A stretch of DNA of 20,848 bases from Prevotellaceae bacterium UBA1720 (GCA_002317475.1 DCIS01000114.1:1-20848); one strand, 5' to 3'. Numbered from the stretch's first letter, positions 1 through 8,395 are shown. Notes: generated from the sequence alone by a model not told the origin. Numbers and translations are program-made.

Positions 1-99
1 TGGTTGAAGTCGAAAGGCAAGTTGGGTGGACAGCATAAGGTACCACGTCTGAGCAACCAACGCCAGCATATCGAAGAATTGCTGCAGATGAATAAGTAA
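1..99 (+). CDS. C-terminal end of a probable GH3-family protein (partial)
   Basis: The frame is open from the window edge and codes for the last 32 residues of a protein, ending in TAA at 97-99. The tail reads WLKSKGKLGGQHKVPRLSN followed by a charged helix. This resembles the conserved C-terminus of bacterial GH3 auxin-responsive-promoter family proteins, which are adenylate-forming acyl-amide-synthetase-like enzymes common in Bacteroidota. In my memory that family is often followed by a Big_5 lipoprotein, as here. The next gene starts 9 bases after the stop, so the two are probably co-transcribed. The family call rests only on this short tail. That an unrelated protein shares this ending cannot be excluded. 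Confidence 0.55.
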   Translation, partial: WLKSKGKLGGQHKVPRLSNQRQHIEELLQMNK

Positions 100-108
100 T
101 ACAGAGTA

Positions 109-2082
109 ATGAGACATTCCCGACACCTTATATTTGGACTTTTGGTGCTGATATTGGCTGCTTGTGCCTCTATTGGTTCGCCTGATGGTGGTCGTTATGA
201 CGAGGAACCGCCAGAGGTTGTCTCGGCTCAGCCTGCCAATAAGGCTACGGGGGTGAAGAGCAAGAAGTCGAGCATTACCTTCAACGAGTACATCAAACTG
301 GATAATCCCAACGAGAAGGTGATTGTCTCTCCTCCACAGGATGAGGCACCCAATATCCGTGTCGTAGGCAAGAGTATACGTATTGACCTCTATGACTCAC
401 TGCAGGCTAACACTACCTATACGGTTGATTTCAGCGATGCCATTCAGGACAATAATGAGGGTAACCCCATGGGTCTGTATACCTATTCGTTCTCTACTGG
501 TGACAAGATTGACACGATGGAGGTCAGCGGAACGGTGCTTAATGCAGAGGATCTGGAGCCTATCAAGGGTATCATGGTTGGTCTTTACCGTACAGAGGAT
601 AGCATCTGGAACGACACGATCTTCCGTACGAAGTCATTGGAACGTATTGGTCGTACGAATGGCAGCGGTCAGTTCACTATCAAGGGTGTGGCACCAGGCA
701 ACTACCGTGCCTTTGCCATTCAGGATATGGACAACAACTACCGTTTCACTCAGAAAGGCGAGCAGATTGCTTTTGATACGGTGACGTTCTCGACTTCATC
801 CAAGCCCGACCTTCGTCCGGATACAGTCTGGGTGGACACCACACATTATTCAAAGATACGTATGGTGCCCTACATCCATTACTATCCCGATGACATCACG
901 CTGCTGGCCTTCATTGAGGATGGTCAGGATCAGCATCTGCTGAAGACTGAGCGTCTCAATCCAGAGATGTTCACACTATACTTCACTGCTCCAGCTGATA
1001 CCTTGCCCGTTATCGAAGGATTCAATTTTGATGCCTCTATTCTGGTAGCTGAACCGTCATTGCATAACGACACCATTAACTATTGGATACCAGATACTTT
1101 GGTGGCTTGGCAGGACACGCTGAACTTTGCTCTCACCTATCTGGAGACAGATACGCTGGGGCAGCTCGTTTCACGCACAGATACTCTTGAACTTCTGCCC
1201 AAGCAGACACACGCCAAACTGGAGAAAGAGCGACAGAAAAAGATTGATGACTGGAAGAAGGACCGTGAGAAGCGACAGAAACGCAGCAAGGAGCCACTTC
1301 CCCCAGAAGATTGCCCCTACGAAATGACTTTCCTGGAGGTGCAGATCAAGCCGGGTAGTTCGTTGGATCCCAACCAGAACGTCTCGCTTGTCTTCTCACA
1401 GCCTGTCGTTTCGTTTGATACCACGGCGGTACAATTCTTTGAGAAGGTGGACACGAACTATGTCCCTCGACCCTATCTCATCATCCCGGACAGCATCAAC
1501 AAGCGCAAATATACGTTCTATGCCGAATGGGAACCGAAGAGTCAGTACAGGCTGCTTATTGACAGTCTTGCTTTTCAGGGAGTGTTAGGCTATTTCAGTA
1601 AACCCATCAAGAGCGATTTGCGTATCCGTACACTTGATGAGTTTGGTACTATCTTCTTGAAACTGAATAATCTGAACCTGAAGGAGGGAGAACAAGCCAT
1701 TGTGCAGTTGCTGAATCGCAGTGACAAGCCCGTCAACGAGCAGATCATAGAGCAGGATCGTGCCGACTTCTTCTACCTGAAGCCAGGTGAATATTTCGTT
1801 CGCCTTTTCATTGACCGTAATGGAAATGGTAAGTGGGACACAGGCAATTACGATGAACAACGACCTGCTGAGGAGGTCTTCTACTTCCCCAAGCCAATCG
1901 CTGTGAAAGCCAAATGGGAGATGGAGCAGGCATGGGATGTCCGAGGCATTGCACGCAGCAAACAGAAACCTCTCTCCATCACCAAGCAGAAACCAGACAA
2001 GAAGAAGAATATCAAGGACCGAAATCGCAAGCGCGATGAGGAGATGAGAAATAAAAATGGAAAGAGCCAAAGTCGTCAGTGA
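109..2082 (+). CDS. Big_5 (Ig-like) domain lipoprotein
   Basis: This is a predicted cell-envelope lipoprotein of 657 residues. The N-terminus has a hydrophobic stretch ending in a lipobox (LAAC, lipidated Cys19). It is followed by a Gly/Asp/Pro-rich start (SPDGG...EEPPE) that is characteristic of this Bacteroidota family. Residues ~33-132 form a Big_5 bacterial Ig-like domain (SAQPANKATGV..., ...YTYSFSTGD). A second beta-sandwich resembling a carboxypeptidase-regulatory fold follows (~137-220, starting MEVSGTVLNAEDLEPIKG). Residues ~375-400 are a strongly basic linker. A late domain carries DRNGNGKWDTG, and the last ~40 residues are Lys/Arg-rich. The exact function is unknown; an envelope structural or surface role is inferred. 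The start is fixed by the signal peptide and lies 9 bases after the upstream stop, suggesting an operon. An intrinsic terminator overlaps its last codons. Confidence 0.85.
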   Translation: MRHSRHLIFGLLVLILAACASIGSPDGGRYDEEPPEVVSAQPANKATGVKSKKSSITFNEYIKLDNPNEKVIVSPPQDEAPNIRVVGKSIRIDLYDSLQANTTYTVDFSDAIQDNNEGNPMGLYTYSFSTGDKIDTMEVSGTVLNAEDLEPIKGIMVGLYRTEDSIWNDTIFRTKSLERIGRTNGSGQFTIKGVAPGNYRAFAIQDMDNNYRFTQKGEQIAFDTVTFSTSSKPDLRPDTVWVDTTHYSKIRMVPYIHYYPDDITLLAFIEDGQDQHLLKTERLNPEMFTLYFTAPADTLPVIEGFNFDASILVAEPSLHNDTINYWIPDTLVAWQDTLNFALTYLETDTLGQLVSRTDTLELLPKQTHAKLEKERQKKIDDWKKDREKRQKRSKEPLPPEDCPYEMTFLEVQIKPGSSLDPNQNVSLVFSQPVVSFDTTAVQFFEKVDTNYVPRPYLIIPDSINKRKYTFYAEWEPKSQYRLLIDSLAFQGVLGYFSKPIKSDLRIRTLDEFGTIFLKLNNLNLKEGEQAIVQLLNRSDKPVNEQIIEQDRADFFYLKPGEYFVRLFIDRNGNGKWDTGNYDEQRPAEEVFYFPKPIAVKAKWEMEQAWDVRGIARSKQKPLSITKQKPDKKKNIKDRNRKRDEEMRNKNGKSQSRQ

Positions 2083-2097
2083 CCTTGGCTCTTTTTA
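2061..2097 (+). terminator. Intrinsic terminator overlapping the end of the lipoprotein gene
   Basis: A perfect 10-bp stem, AAAGAGCCAA (2061-2070) with TTGGCTCTTT (2085-2094), encloses a 14-nt loop that contains the stop codon. It continues into a T-run to 2096. The left arm is coding sequence for the last residues of the lipoprotein. Confidence 0.85.
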
Positions 2098-2100
2098 TAG

Positions 2101-2214
2101 GTACTCCTAGGTTTTCTAGGCCTTCCTAGGTCTTTCCTAGATCTTCCTAGGCCATCCTAGTTTTTCCTAGATCTTCCTAGGTATTCCTAGGCCTTTCCTA
2201 GGCTTATTCCTTAG
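2101..2214. repeat. Phased CTAG array, ten copies at ~10-bp spacing
   Basis: CTAG occurs at 2107, 2116, 2126, 2137, 2147, 2157, 2167, 2177, 2187 and 2198, with steps of 9-11 bp and a mean of 10.1. It usually sits within TTCCTAGG on the + strand (CCTAGGAA on the minus strand). A degenerate eleventh unit, TTCCTTAG, ends at 2214 and contains the stop codon of the receptor gene (2211-2213). The bases between the cores vary, so this is a phased motif array and not a simple tandem copy. It fills the junction between two convergent genes. Its function is unknown. Confidence 0.9.
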
Positions 2215-4385
2215 TTCTTCATTCTCTTCTTCTGTGCATCACCTGCACCGCTACCCTTGTACTTAGAGCGACTCTCGTTGAATTTGTACACTACGTGAGC
2301 ATAGAAGCTACGAGGATTCTGCTTATCGGTCTGCATCTCGCGAGCACCATAGAGGGTGATGTTCGTTCCTGCCAATTCGAAGGGATTGCTGGCGTTTAGG
2401 GTGACGTCCAACTTGTTCTTCAGGAACGACTTACGCAGGGAGAAGGACATGGAGTAGATGTTGTCGTTGATGCGCATATTGCCCTGATCACCTTTACTGT
2501 TGAAAGCCAATGTAGGCATGAAGAGGAAACCCTTGGGTAGGGTGATGAAGTTCTGCCAGGTCAGGCTCAGAATGGGGCGATTGAGGTTGAGGTACTCTCC
2601 CTTAAGATTCTGTGTACGGTAGTTCTGGAAGGAGCCCTGAAGAACGAACTGAGGACGCCAGATTTGTTTGATGACGGGGGCGAGGGTCAGCGAAACACTA
2701 CCATTATTGAAAGCATTTATGTTCTCTGAAGCCATCAAGGTCTTGCTGGGATCTGGAGCATAGGGACTTGCAACAATTGACATTCCATCCTTGGTACGCG
2801 AGAAAGTGGCCATCAAGGTTGCCCACTTATACGAAGCATTGTACACGATATTGTGTTCATAGGTGGGACGAAGTTTGGGGTTGCCACACTGCATGGTATA
2901 ACGGTTCACGTACATCAGGTTGTTGTTCAGACTGTTGTAGTCAGGACGAGTGATGTCTTGGGCATAGCTCAATTGCATCTGTACCTTACCAACAGGCATA
3001 CCAAGAGTAATGCTGGGGAAGAGGTCGTCATAGGTACGGCTCTGTGCATCAATCAGTACACCTTCCTCGTAGTAGTCGTTCTCTGCATGCTCATAGCGCA
3101 GACCTACGTTGGCTTGCAGTTTGCCAAAGGCACGGGTGTACTCCACGAATCCTGCAGCAATGTTCTCTTTTACATTACTCTCCGTGTCGCTTATGTTCAG
3201 GTTGACTCCATCCTGTTGGGTATGAACCTCATAGCCACGCTTGCTATAACTGTATTCGCCACCAAAGCTCAGCGAACCACCCAAAACGGGATGAGTAAAG
3301 ATCAGTTTGGTGGCGTAGAGGTCAATCTTGTCATCATTTCCATTAGTCACCTTGACATGACCTTGCTTTTGGTCTTGGGCATCGTAGACATCCTCGGTAG
3401 TCTCAATAGGCATACGATTGTCTGACCATACGCCATCAGCATTGAAGTCGATATTCCAGAGACCAATCTGTCCGTTATAATACATACTGACGTTATGACT
3501 CTTGAGCTTCCAGTCGTGGAAGATGCTGCTCACGGTACGTTCTTGACGGATTCCTCCGCGTGAGATACGAGTGTCCAAATTGGCAGTAGCATGCTGATAG
3601 GGATTGCTGTTGTATCTGTACCAAGCACCGAAAGAGTGGTTTTTGTTGATGACATAGTTGAATTGTAGTTTGGGCACGTACATTCTTGCTAAGCCTCTGG
3701 TGTGATCTTTGCCAACCTGTTCAAGGACTTGGTTACCTTCCATGGAACGAACACTGAGTATCTGATCCTGACCAAAACCATAACGCGAGAAGGTAAACGA
3801 ACCGGTAATATCCAGTCCCCCTTTGCGATAGTTTGCATCTATCTGTTCCTGACCAATCCAGTCATATTGATATTGGGCATACAGCGTGTTGGTGAAACCA
3901 AAACCATCACCTTGTGGCTTCTTCATCGTGATACGGATGACGGCACGGGTAGAGGCAGCATAACGTGCACCAGGATTAGCCACCACGTCAACATATTGGA
4001 TCAGTTCGGGACGTATATTGTCCAACTCCTTCAGATCCTGTACCTTACGACCGTTAATATACACCTCTGCGGCACCACGTCCGAAGACACTCACGTCGCC
4101 ACTCTCGCTCTTCACGTTGGGTACGTATTTCAGCATCTCTGTGGCTGAGGTGGTCTGTTCCAGTACACTTCCATTGACGATGGTGCGCATGGCATCACCT
4201 TTTACGCGTGTCTTGGGGGCCGTACCCTTCACGGTAAACTCCTTCAGGGTGATGGTCATACTGTCAACTGCCTCGATGGTCTCGTCCGTGTTCTCATCCG
4301 TAATAGTCACATTTTCAGTGTTGTTCGCAAAGGTTCCAAAGGTGGTCATCAGGCCTATTGCCATGACCGAAAGCATCTTTTTCAT
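2211..4385 (-). CDS. Outer-membrane beta-barrel receptor, TonB-dependent type
   Basis: This 724-residue protein belongs to the outer-membrane beta-barrel family (TonB-dependent receptor plug plus OMP_b-brl-type barrel). Residues 1-20 are a signal peptide (MKKMLSVMAIGLMTTFGTFA). Residues 21-45 are an acidic Thr/Asp/Glu linker. Residues ~62-155 are a plug domain (TTSATEMLKYVPNV, VSVFGRGAAEVYINGR, PGARYAASTRAVIRI). The rest is a barrel with alternating aromatic strands. The usual N-terminal carboxypeptidase-regulatory-like domain between signal and plug is absent, so the protein is shorter than many relatives. The likely last strand (FYAHVVYKF) is followed by a ~23-residue Gly/Lys/Ser tail, which I recall as common in Prevotella members. 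The substrate is unknown and no SusD partner is adjacent. I found no clear TAnnTTTG box upstream. Confidence 0.85.
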   Translation of the reverse strand: MKKMLSVMAIGLMTTFGTFANNTENVTITDENTDETIEAVDSMTITLKEFTVKGTAPKTRVKGDAMRTIVNGSVLEQTTSATEMLKYVPNVKSESGDVSVFGRGAAEVYINGRKVQDLKELDNIRPELIQYVDVVANPGARYAASTRAVIRITMKKPQGDGFGFTNTLYAQYQYDWIGQEQIDANYRKGGLDITGSFTFSRYGFGQDQILSVRSMEGNQVLEQVGKDHTRGLARMYVPKLQFNYVINKNHSFGAWYRYNSNPYQHATANLDTRISRGGIRQERTVSSIFHDWKLKSHNVSMYYNGQIGLWNIDFNADGVWSDNRMPIETTEDVYDAQDQKQGHVKVTNGNDDKIDLYATKLIFTHPVLGGSLSFGGEYSYSKRGYEVHTQQDGVNLNISDTESNVKENIAAGFVEYTRAFGKLQANVGLRYEHAENDYYEEGVLIDAQSRTYDDLFPSITLGMPVGKVQMQLSYAQDITRPDYNSLNNNLMYVNRYTMQCGNPKLRPTYEHNIVYNASYKWATLMATFSRTKDGMSIVASPYAPDPSKTLMASENINAFNNGSVSLTLAPVIKQIWRPQFVLQGSFQNYRTQNLKGEYLNLNRPILSLTWQNFITLPKGFLFMPTLAFNSKGDQGNMRINDNIYSMSFSLRKSFLKNKLDVTLNASNPFELAGTNITLYGAREMQTDKQNPRSFYAHVVYKFNESRSKYKGSGAGDAQKKRMKN

Positions 4386-4432
4386 ATCTTTTCCTGTTCT
4401 TTTGATGTGTCCTTGAATGTACTATCTTCTCG

Positions 4433-4462
4433 GAAGGATAGGGCGCTGTTTTGCCATCCTTC
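4433..4462 (-). promoter_or_regulatory. Inverted repeat upstream of the receptor gene
   Basis: GAAGGAT (4433-4439) and ATCCTTC (4456-4462) form a perfect 7-bp inverted repeat with a 16-nt spacer, about 48 bases upstream of the receptor start. A GG/CC pair could extend the stem past a bulge. It could be an operator or a leader hairpin. No consensus -7 box was found to fix its position relative to a transcription start. Confidence 0.35.
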
Positions 4463-4518
4463 TATACCTTTGACTACTCAAACATTTGTTTTACTACACA
4501 CTTCCCCCAATTTTTATC

Positions 4519-4558
4519 AAAAAAGTCACCAGCAGAGTTTCCCCTACTGATGACTTTT
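4519..4558 (-). terminator. Intrinsic terminator after the PAP2 gene
   Basis: On the minus strand a 15-bp stem (arms 4544-4558 and 4521-4535, two G-U wobbles, 8-nt loop) ends in six T residues (4519-4524). It begins 22 bases after the PAP2 stop. The + strand reading also ends in TTTTG, so it may act weakly in both directions. Confidence 0.85.
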
Positions 4559-4580
4559 GTATATTTTATAATGTATAAGT

Positions 4581-5120
4581 CTAGAAATTTACAGCCACGT
4601 CTATCCCAGCACCCTTGTCGCCAAATGCCACAGGGGCAATGGTGATGTCTGTATTCTTGACAAACGGACGGGTGTAGAGGAAAGCACTTCCTGCTCCCAG
4701 TGCTGCTCCACCCAGCACATCCCACCAGTCGTGCTTCTTGCTGTACGTACGTCCCCATGCCACGTAGGTGGATATTACATAGGCTGGCACACCCCATTTC
4801 CATCCATACCTGCGCATCAGAAATGATGCTCCGGTAAAGGCTGCAGCGGTATGTGTGCTGGGAAAGGCGTGATTACCCGTTCCGTCAGGGCGTTGCTTCT
4901 TGACGCAGGCATTCAGGCCGTAGTTTACGGCAATGGTTGTGGCTGTGCTCAGACCCAGTTGTACGATTCCCTTCTTGTCTTTATCCACGATGGCTTTCAG
5001 CAAACCTGTACTTGCTGGTACCAGACAGAGTACATCACCTGAACGCTCAACGAACTTGTTCTGTGCCAAGCCTGACAATGTTGTCAGTATACACACGAGT
5101 ATAATGATAAGTTTCTTCAT
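4581..5120 (-). CDS. PAP2-superfamily phosphatase, exported
   Basis: This 179-residue protein has a signal peptide or N-terminal anchor (MKKLIIILVCILTTLSGLAQ) and a PAP2 (type 2 phosphatidic acid phosphatase) core. The three family motifs are visible: KKQRP (74-78); PSTH (87-90), which in many members reads PSGH; and R124-X5-H130-X3-D134 in GRTYSKKHDWWD, where H130 would be the nucleophile-type histidine. The family dephosphorylates phospholipid or isoprenoid-phosphate substrates at the membrane face, and the substrate here is unknown. The frame also has an upstream Met at 5177. I rejected it because a near-perfect promoter lies at 5147-5178 and the signal peptide begins at 5120. It has its own promoter and terminator, so it is probably monocistronic. 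Confidence 0.85.
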   Translation of the reverse strand: MKKLIIILVCILTTLSGLAQNKFVERSGDVLCLVPASTGLLKAIVDKDKKGIVQLGLSTATTIAVNYGLNACVKKQRPDGTGNHAFPSTHTAAAFTGASFLMRRYGWKWGVPAYVISTYVAWGRTYSKKHDWWDVLGGAALGAGSAFLYTRPFVKNTDITIAPVAFGDKGAGIDVAVNF

Positions 5121-5146
5121 AAGTAAAACCAAAATACATTGTTGCG

Positions 5147-5178
5147 CAAAGGTACGAATAAGCACTCGAAATGCCAAA
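5147..5178 (-). promoter_or_regulatory. Bacteroidota-type promoter of the PAP2 gene
   Basis: Read on the minus strand, TTTG (5175-5178) is separated by 20 bases from TACCTTTG (5147-5154). This is an exact match to the TTTG / TAnnTTTG consensus. A start near 5140 would give a leader of ~20 nt to the ATG at 5120, and it rules out the Met at 5177. Confidence 0.8.
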
Positions 5179-5190
5179 TAATCGCGTTAA

Positions 5191-8160
5191 TTATTCTGTT
5201 CGCAGGATGAACTCGTACGTGTGTCCCTTCTCGAGAAGGTCCTTGGTGAATTGCTTGAGCGAACTGATGGTGACACTCTTCACCATCTCCATGTCGTTCT
5301 TGTCAATGATGATACCCTCGTTGGTGACTTGTTCGAAGAGATACTCAATATCATCCTTTTCGCGTGGCTTTTCGCCTGTAGCCTGACGCTCTTTGGTGTT
5401 GTAGTAACTGTCCAGAAGTGTTTGGGTGATGAGGTCCCCTTCGGCCATTCCCTTTACCATTTCCTTGACGTCGTTGTTGATGGTTTGCACCTTCTCGGGT
5501 GCGCAGGTGAAGATGATGGGATAACCATGAAGGGCATGGGGGAACTGATGTACTACGCTGTTGCCCGCGATGCTGTACACATCGCTGTTCTTGATACGTA
5601 TATTATTGATAAGCAACTGGTTTAGTACATTGCAAAAAGCCTCGCTGTGTGCCACGAGGGACGCGTCATACGTGACCCCCTCTTCCTGTTCCAGAATCAC
5701 AATGGACTGGGCAATGGGTTGCGGATTGTCGATGAAGGCAACGTGCTGATCGTCGTGTGTCTTGAGGTGGCTCTCCTTGCGCTCGACGCTCTGTGCTGGT
5801 GTGTCGAGTGAGGGCAGGCTGGCAATGTATTCCTTGATCAGTGGCAGCAGTTCCTTAGCCTTGCGGTTAGAGCGGATGATGACGGTCATGCCGTTGTAGT
5901 TGGCGTGCATCTTGTTCAGCACCTTGCCCATCTTTTCCTCTGTGATTGCATCCACCATTTCGGGGGTGAGAGGTCGTATTCTGTCTGCCGAAGCCAGGTC
6001 GAACGAGGCGAGTTTCTCCATTGCCACCTGAGCACGATTCTTGGGCAGCAGAACCTGCTGACGTAGTATCTCAAGATCGGTCTGGAAGCGTGTTGTGTCA
6101 AAGGAGGCTGTGGCCAGTCGGCAGTAGAATCGCTGGAACATCTGCTCCACTTCTCGCTTTATCAGTGTTTCATGCTCCTGCTGTTCCTTCTTGTGCTGCT
6201 TTGCCAGGCGTTTGGCTTCCTTCTTAGGAATCTCTGTGCTGGGGTCTGAGAAGATGAGCCCACCTCCCCACTGTTCAATCTTGTAGCGTGTATAGCTTTC
6301 GCTCAGGTCGATGCTTACGTGGTCGCCTGTGCTGAATGTCTGGTCGTGGCTTTCCAGATTGTTTGAGATGCCCTTGATGAGATCAGCATAAAGCATTTCG
6401 TCATTCTCCAGTAGCGACTTTCCACCTTTCACTACGGCACGCAGACGGGTGGCGTACTCCTCGGTGTAGGGCTTGTTGTTGAGCAGCACCTTGACTCCGT
6501 TGGACAATAAGTATTCCGTGTATCCGATATCCTTGTGTACCGTCTTCTTCTCGATCTTGCCGGGTTTGGGGTGTACGTTGGTGGGGGCCTTCTCCATCTC
6601 CTCCATCAGTTGTTCCTGCGTCTTGAACGTTATTTTCACCGTGTCAGTTTCGGGTGTCAGTTTCATAGCTTCCACCTCGTCGTAGAGTGCTCTGATCTCA
6701 GTCTCTGTAGGCGCCTCCATATCCTCAGGAAGGAGGAAGGTGAGGATGTTGTTTTCCTTGTTATATATATGCGTGATGGCCTCCTGCAGCATCTGTGCGG
6801 TGATGTGCGTGTTGAAGTACTTGCCGAGTTGGCTATTGGTGCCACTTGTCACGGGCATGGTGCCTTCGAGGAAGTGATTGACGAGGTTGTTGGCAGCAAA
6901 GCTTGCACGCGCATTGCCATAGTTCGTCGTGGTGGGCTCTGACGTGAAATCGATTACTGTTGTGTCCTCGTTTGTACGCTCGACGTCATCGGGAATGGAC
7001 AGCTCTGTTCGCAGTTCATTTTCGGTGAATCCGAAGCGCTTTGCCTTTTCCAGTTCGATGAGCAGCAGTCGCAGATTCTCCTTGTACTCGGTGGGTGCAG
7101 AGGCAAGATTGGCGTAGCCCATATCGGCTTGTGAGGTCATCAGATAAGAGGTGTAGGAGATGGTGTTCTGGAAGATTGAGGGATGCTCCTGCTTCACTTT
7201 GTTCAATCGGTTCTGCAGGATTCGTAGTGCGACCTCTCTGATGCGTTGCTCCTTGAAACGCTTCACCAACATGCGCTCTTCCCTAGGCAGTGGTTCATGC
7301 TTGATGATGAGTTCGATGCCGACTGTTGTCGCATTTTTGTCCTTTGCAGTCAGCACTTTGGGCAAATGGTTACCGTCAGGTAGTGTAAAGGAGGGTAGGG
7401 TGACGGTGCCGCGTTTCAGGTCGCTGAACATCCTCTGGATTTGCTTTTCCACCTCGTTTACATTAATGTCTCCCGTTACGATAACACACTGATTCTGTGG
7501 CTGGTACCACTTGTGGTAGAAGGCCTTCATCTGCTCAGCGGTACACGAGTTGATCACTTCAAGGGTACCGATGGGGTTGCGGTCCGCATAGCGTGTTCCC
7601 TCGAGGATGTTAGTCAGCATGTCAAGGCTCGAGGTCATTCCCGTCTTGCCGCGCCACTCCTCCACGATGACGTTGCGTTCTGCCTCCAGGGCCTGCTTGT
7701 CGATCAGTGCACCGGCACTCCAGTCGTGCAGAATGGTGAGGCAGCTGTCCATCATGGCAGGCTTTGTGATGGGCACTTCCGAGAGCAGATAGCGTGTATC
7801 CTCCCAACTGGTGAAAGCGTTGATATCGGGACCGAATGCCACTCCGTTCCTTCGCAGGAAATCCAGTATCGACTGTCCGGGGAAATGCTTTGTACCCTTG
7901 AACATCATGTGCTCCAGCATGTGTGCCATGCCGCGCTCGTGCTCCTCCTCCACCAGCGAACCAGTCCGTTGCACCAGTCTGAAGTCGGCAATGCCCTCCT
8001 TCAGCGTGGCGCGTTGTATCATGTAGGTCATGCCGTTCTCCAGTACGCCACGATGTATCGATGTATCGACTGGCACCTCTTGCATCGAGGTACGGAACTG
8101 AGCCTTGGCACCGAGGCAAAGAGTGAGAAACGAAAAAAGTATGTAGGCTGTTCTATTCAT
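5191..8160 (-). CDS. M16-family zinc metallopeptidase (pitrilysin/insulinase type), exported
   Basis: This 989-residue secreted peptidase has a signal peptide at 1-20 (MNRTAYILFSFLTLCLGAKA). The inverted zinc motif HMLEH is at 80-84, and E161 lies exactly 76 residues later, matching the HxxEH-(X)76-E zinc-site pattern of M16 enzymes. The active half covers ~35-230, with an M16_C-type domain to ~450. From ~545 a second, catalytically silent half begins (GYTEYLLSNGVKVLLN), giving the usual two-halved clamshell of long M16 proteases. It probably degrades peptides in the periplasm. A charged Lys/Glu stretch at ~650-680 is a likely exposed helix. It has its own promoter (8182-8213). No terminator was seen before the PAP2 promoter, so read-through into PAP2 is possible. 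Confidence 0.93.
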   Translation of the reverse strand: MNRTAYILFSFLTLCLGAKAQFRTSMQEVPVDTSIHRGVLENGMTYMIQRATLKEGIADFRLVQRTGSLVEEEHERGMAHMLEHMMFKGTKHFPGQSILDFLRRNGVAFGPDINAFTSWEDTRYLLSEVPITKPAMMDSCLTILHDWSAGALIDKQALEAERNVIVEEWRGKTGMTSSLDMLTNILEGTRYADRNPIGTLEVINSCTAEQMKAFYHKWYQPQNQCVIVTGDINVNEVEKQIQRMFSDLKRGTVTLPSFTLPDGNHLPKVLTAKDKNATTVGIELIIKHEPLPREERMLVKRFKEQRIREVALRILQNRLNKVKQEHPSIFQNTISYTSYLMTSQADMGYANLASAPTEYKENLRLLLIELEKAKRFGFTENELRTELSIPDDVERTNEDTTVIDFTSEPTTTNYGNARASFAANNLVNHFLEGTMPVTSGTNSQLGKYFNTHITAQMLQEAITHIYNKENNILTFLLPEDMEAPTETEIRALYDEVEAMKLTPETDTVKITFKTQEQLMEEMEKAPTNVHPKPGKIEKKTVHKDIGYTEYLLSNGVKVLLNNKPYTEEYATRLRAVVKGGKSLLENDEMLYADLIKGISNNLESHDQTFSTGDHVSIDLSESYTRYKIEQWGGGLIFSDPSTEIPKKEAKRLAKQHKKEQQEHETLIKREVEQMFQRFYCRLATASFDTTRFQTDLEILRQQVLLPKNRAQVAMEKLASFDLASADRIRPLTPEMVDAITEEKMGKVLNKMHANYNGMTVIIRSNRKAKELLPLIKEYIASLPSLDTPAQSVERKESHLKTHDDQHVAFIDNPQPIAQSIVILEQEEGVTYDASLVAHSEAFCNVLNQLLINNIRIKNSDVYSIAGNSVVHQFPHALHGYPIIFTCAPEKVQTINNDVKEMVKGMAEGDLITQTLLDSYYNTKERQATGEKPREKDDIEYLFEQVTNEGIIIDKNDMEMVKSVTISSLKQFTKDLLEKGHTYEFILRTE

Positions 8161-8181
8161 GTTTTAAGTGGTAAAATCATG

Positions 8182-8213
8182 CAAAGATACAGTTTTTTTT
8201 CGAATTTCTCACA
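8182..8213 (-). promoter_or_regulatory. Promoter of the M16 peptidase gene
   Basis: On the minus strand, TGTG (8210-8213, one mismatch to TTTG) stands 20 bases from TATCTTTG (8182-8189). A start near 8175 gives a ~15-nt leader to the ATG at 8160. Confidence 0.6.
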
Positions 8214-8275
8214 CAGATTCAGAACATTTGCTAATTCTGCACAGCACCAGTTGCATACAGAGTGCACTCAAGCAA

Positions 8276-8341
8276 CCTTAGCATCTCCGCGAGTATTCCG
8301 CGAAGGATCCGCGAAGGTTCCGCGATGCTATCTCGGAATCA
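8276..8341. repeat. Phased CCGCG array, exact 11-bp period
   Basis: CCGCG occurs at 8287, 8298, 8309 and 8320, exactly 11 bp apart. Degenerate units at 8276 (CCTTAG) and 8331 (TCTCGG) keep the same register, giving six 11-mers. The outer units also form a 7-bp inverted repeat, TAGCATC (8279-8285) with GATGCTA (8324-8330). Minus-strand units read TCGCGGAA plus three variable bases. The array lies between the end of the DUF4419 gene and the M16 promoter. Confidence 0.85.
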
Positions 8342-8361
8342 CACATGACAAACGCCAAAGT

Positions 8362-8379
8362 CAAAAGTATTATGATACT
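8362..8379 (-). terminator. Weak candidate terminator after the DUF4419 gene
   Basis: On the minus strand AGTAT (8375-8379) and ATACT (8366-8370) form a 5-bp stem with a 4-nt loop, followed by TTTTGA. It lies 17 bases past the stop codon. The short AT-rich stem makes this uncertain. Confidence 0.35.
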
Positions 8380-8395
8380 CAACATGACTGTCTTT

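Noticed and set aside
2101..2214. CRISPR-like or mini-satellite interpretation of the CTAG array
   Set aside because: The units are ~10 bp with variable linkers, far shorter than CRISPR repeats and spacers, and no cas genes are nearby.
2853..3425. + strand open frame of 190 codons opposite the receptor gene
   Set aside because: It lies wholly within the receptor coding sequence on the other strand and has no recognisable domain, signal peptide or promoter.
4465..4472. TACCTTTG on the + strand as a rightward promoter
   Set aside because: There is no TTTG at the right spacing and no + strand gene downstream, so it is probably a chance match.
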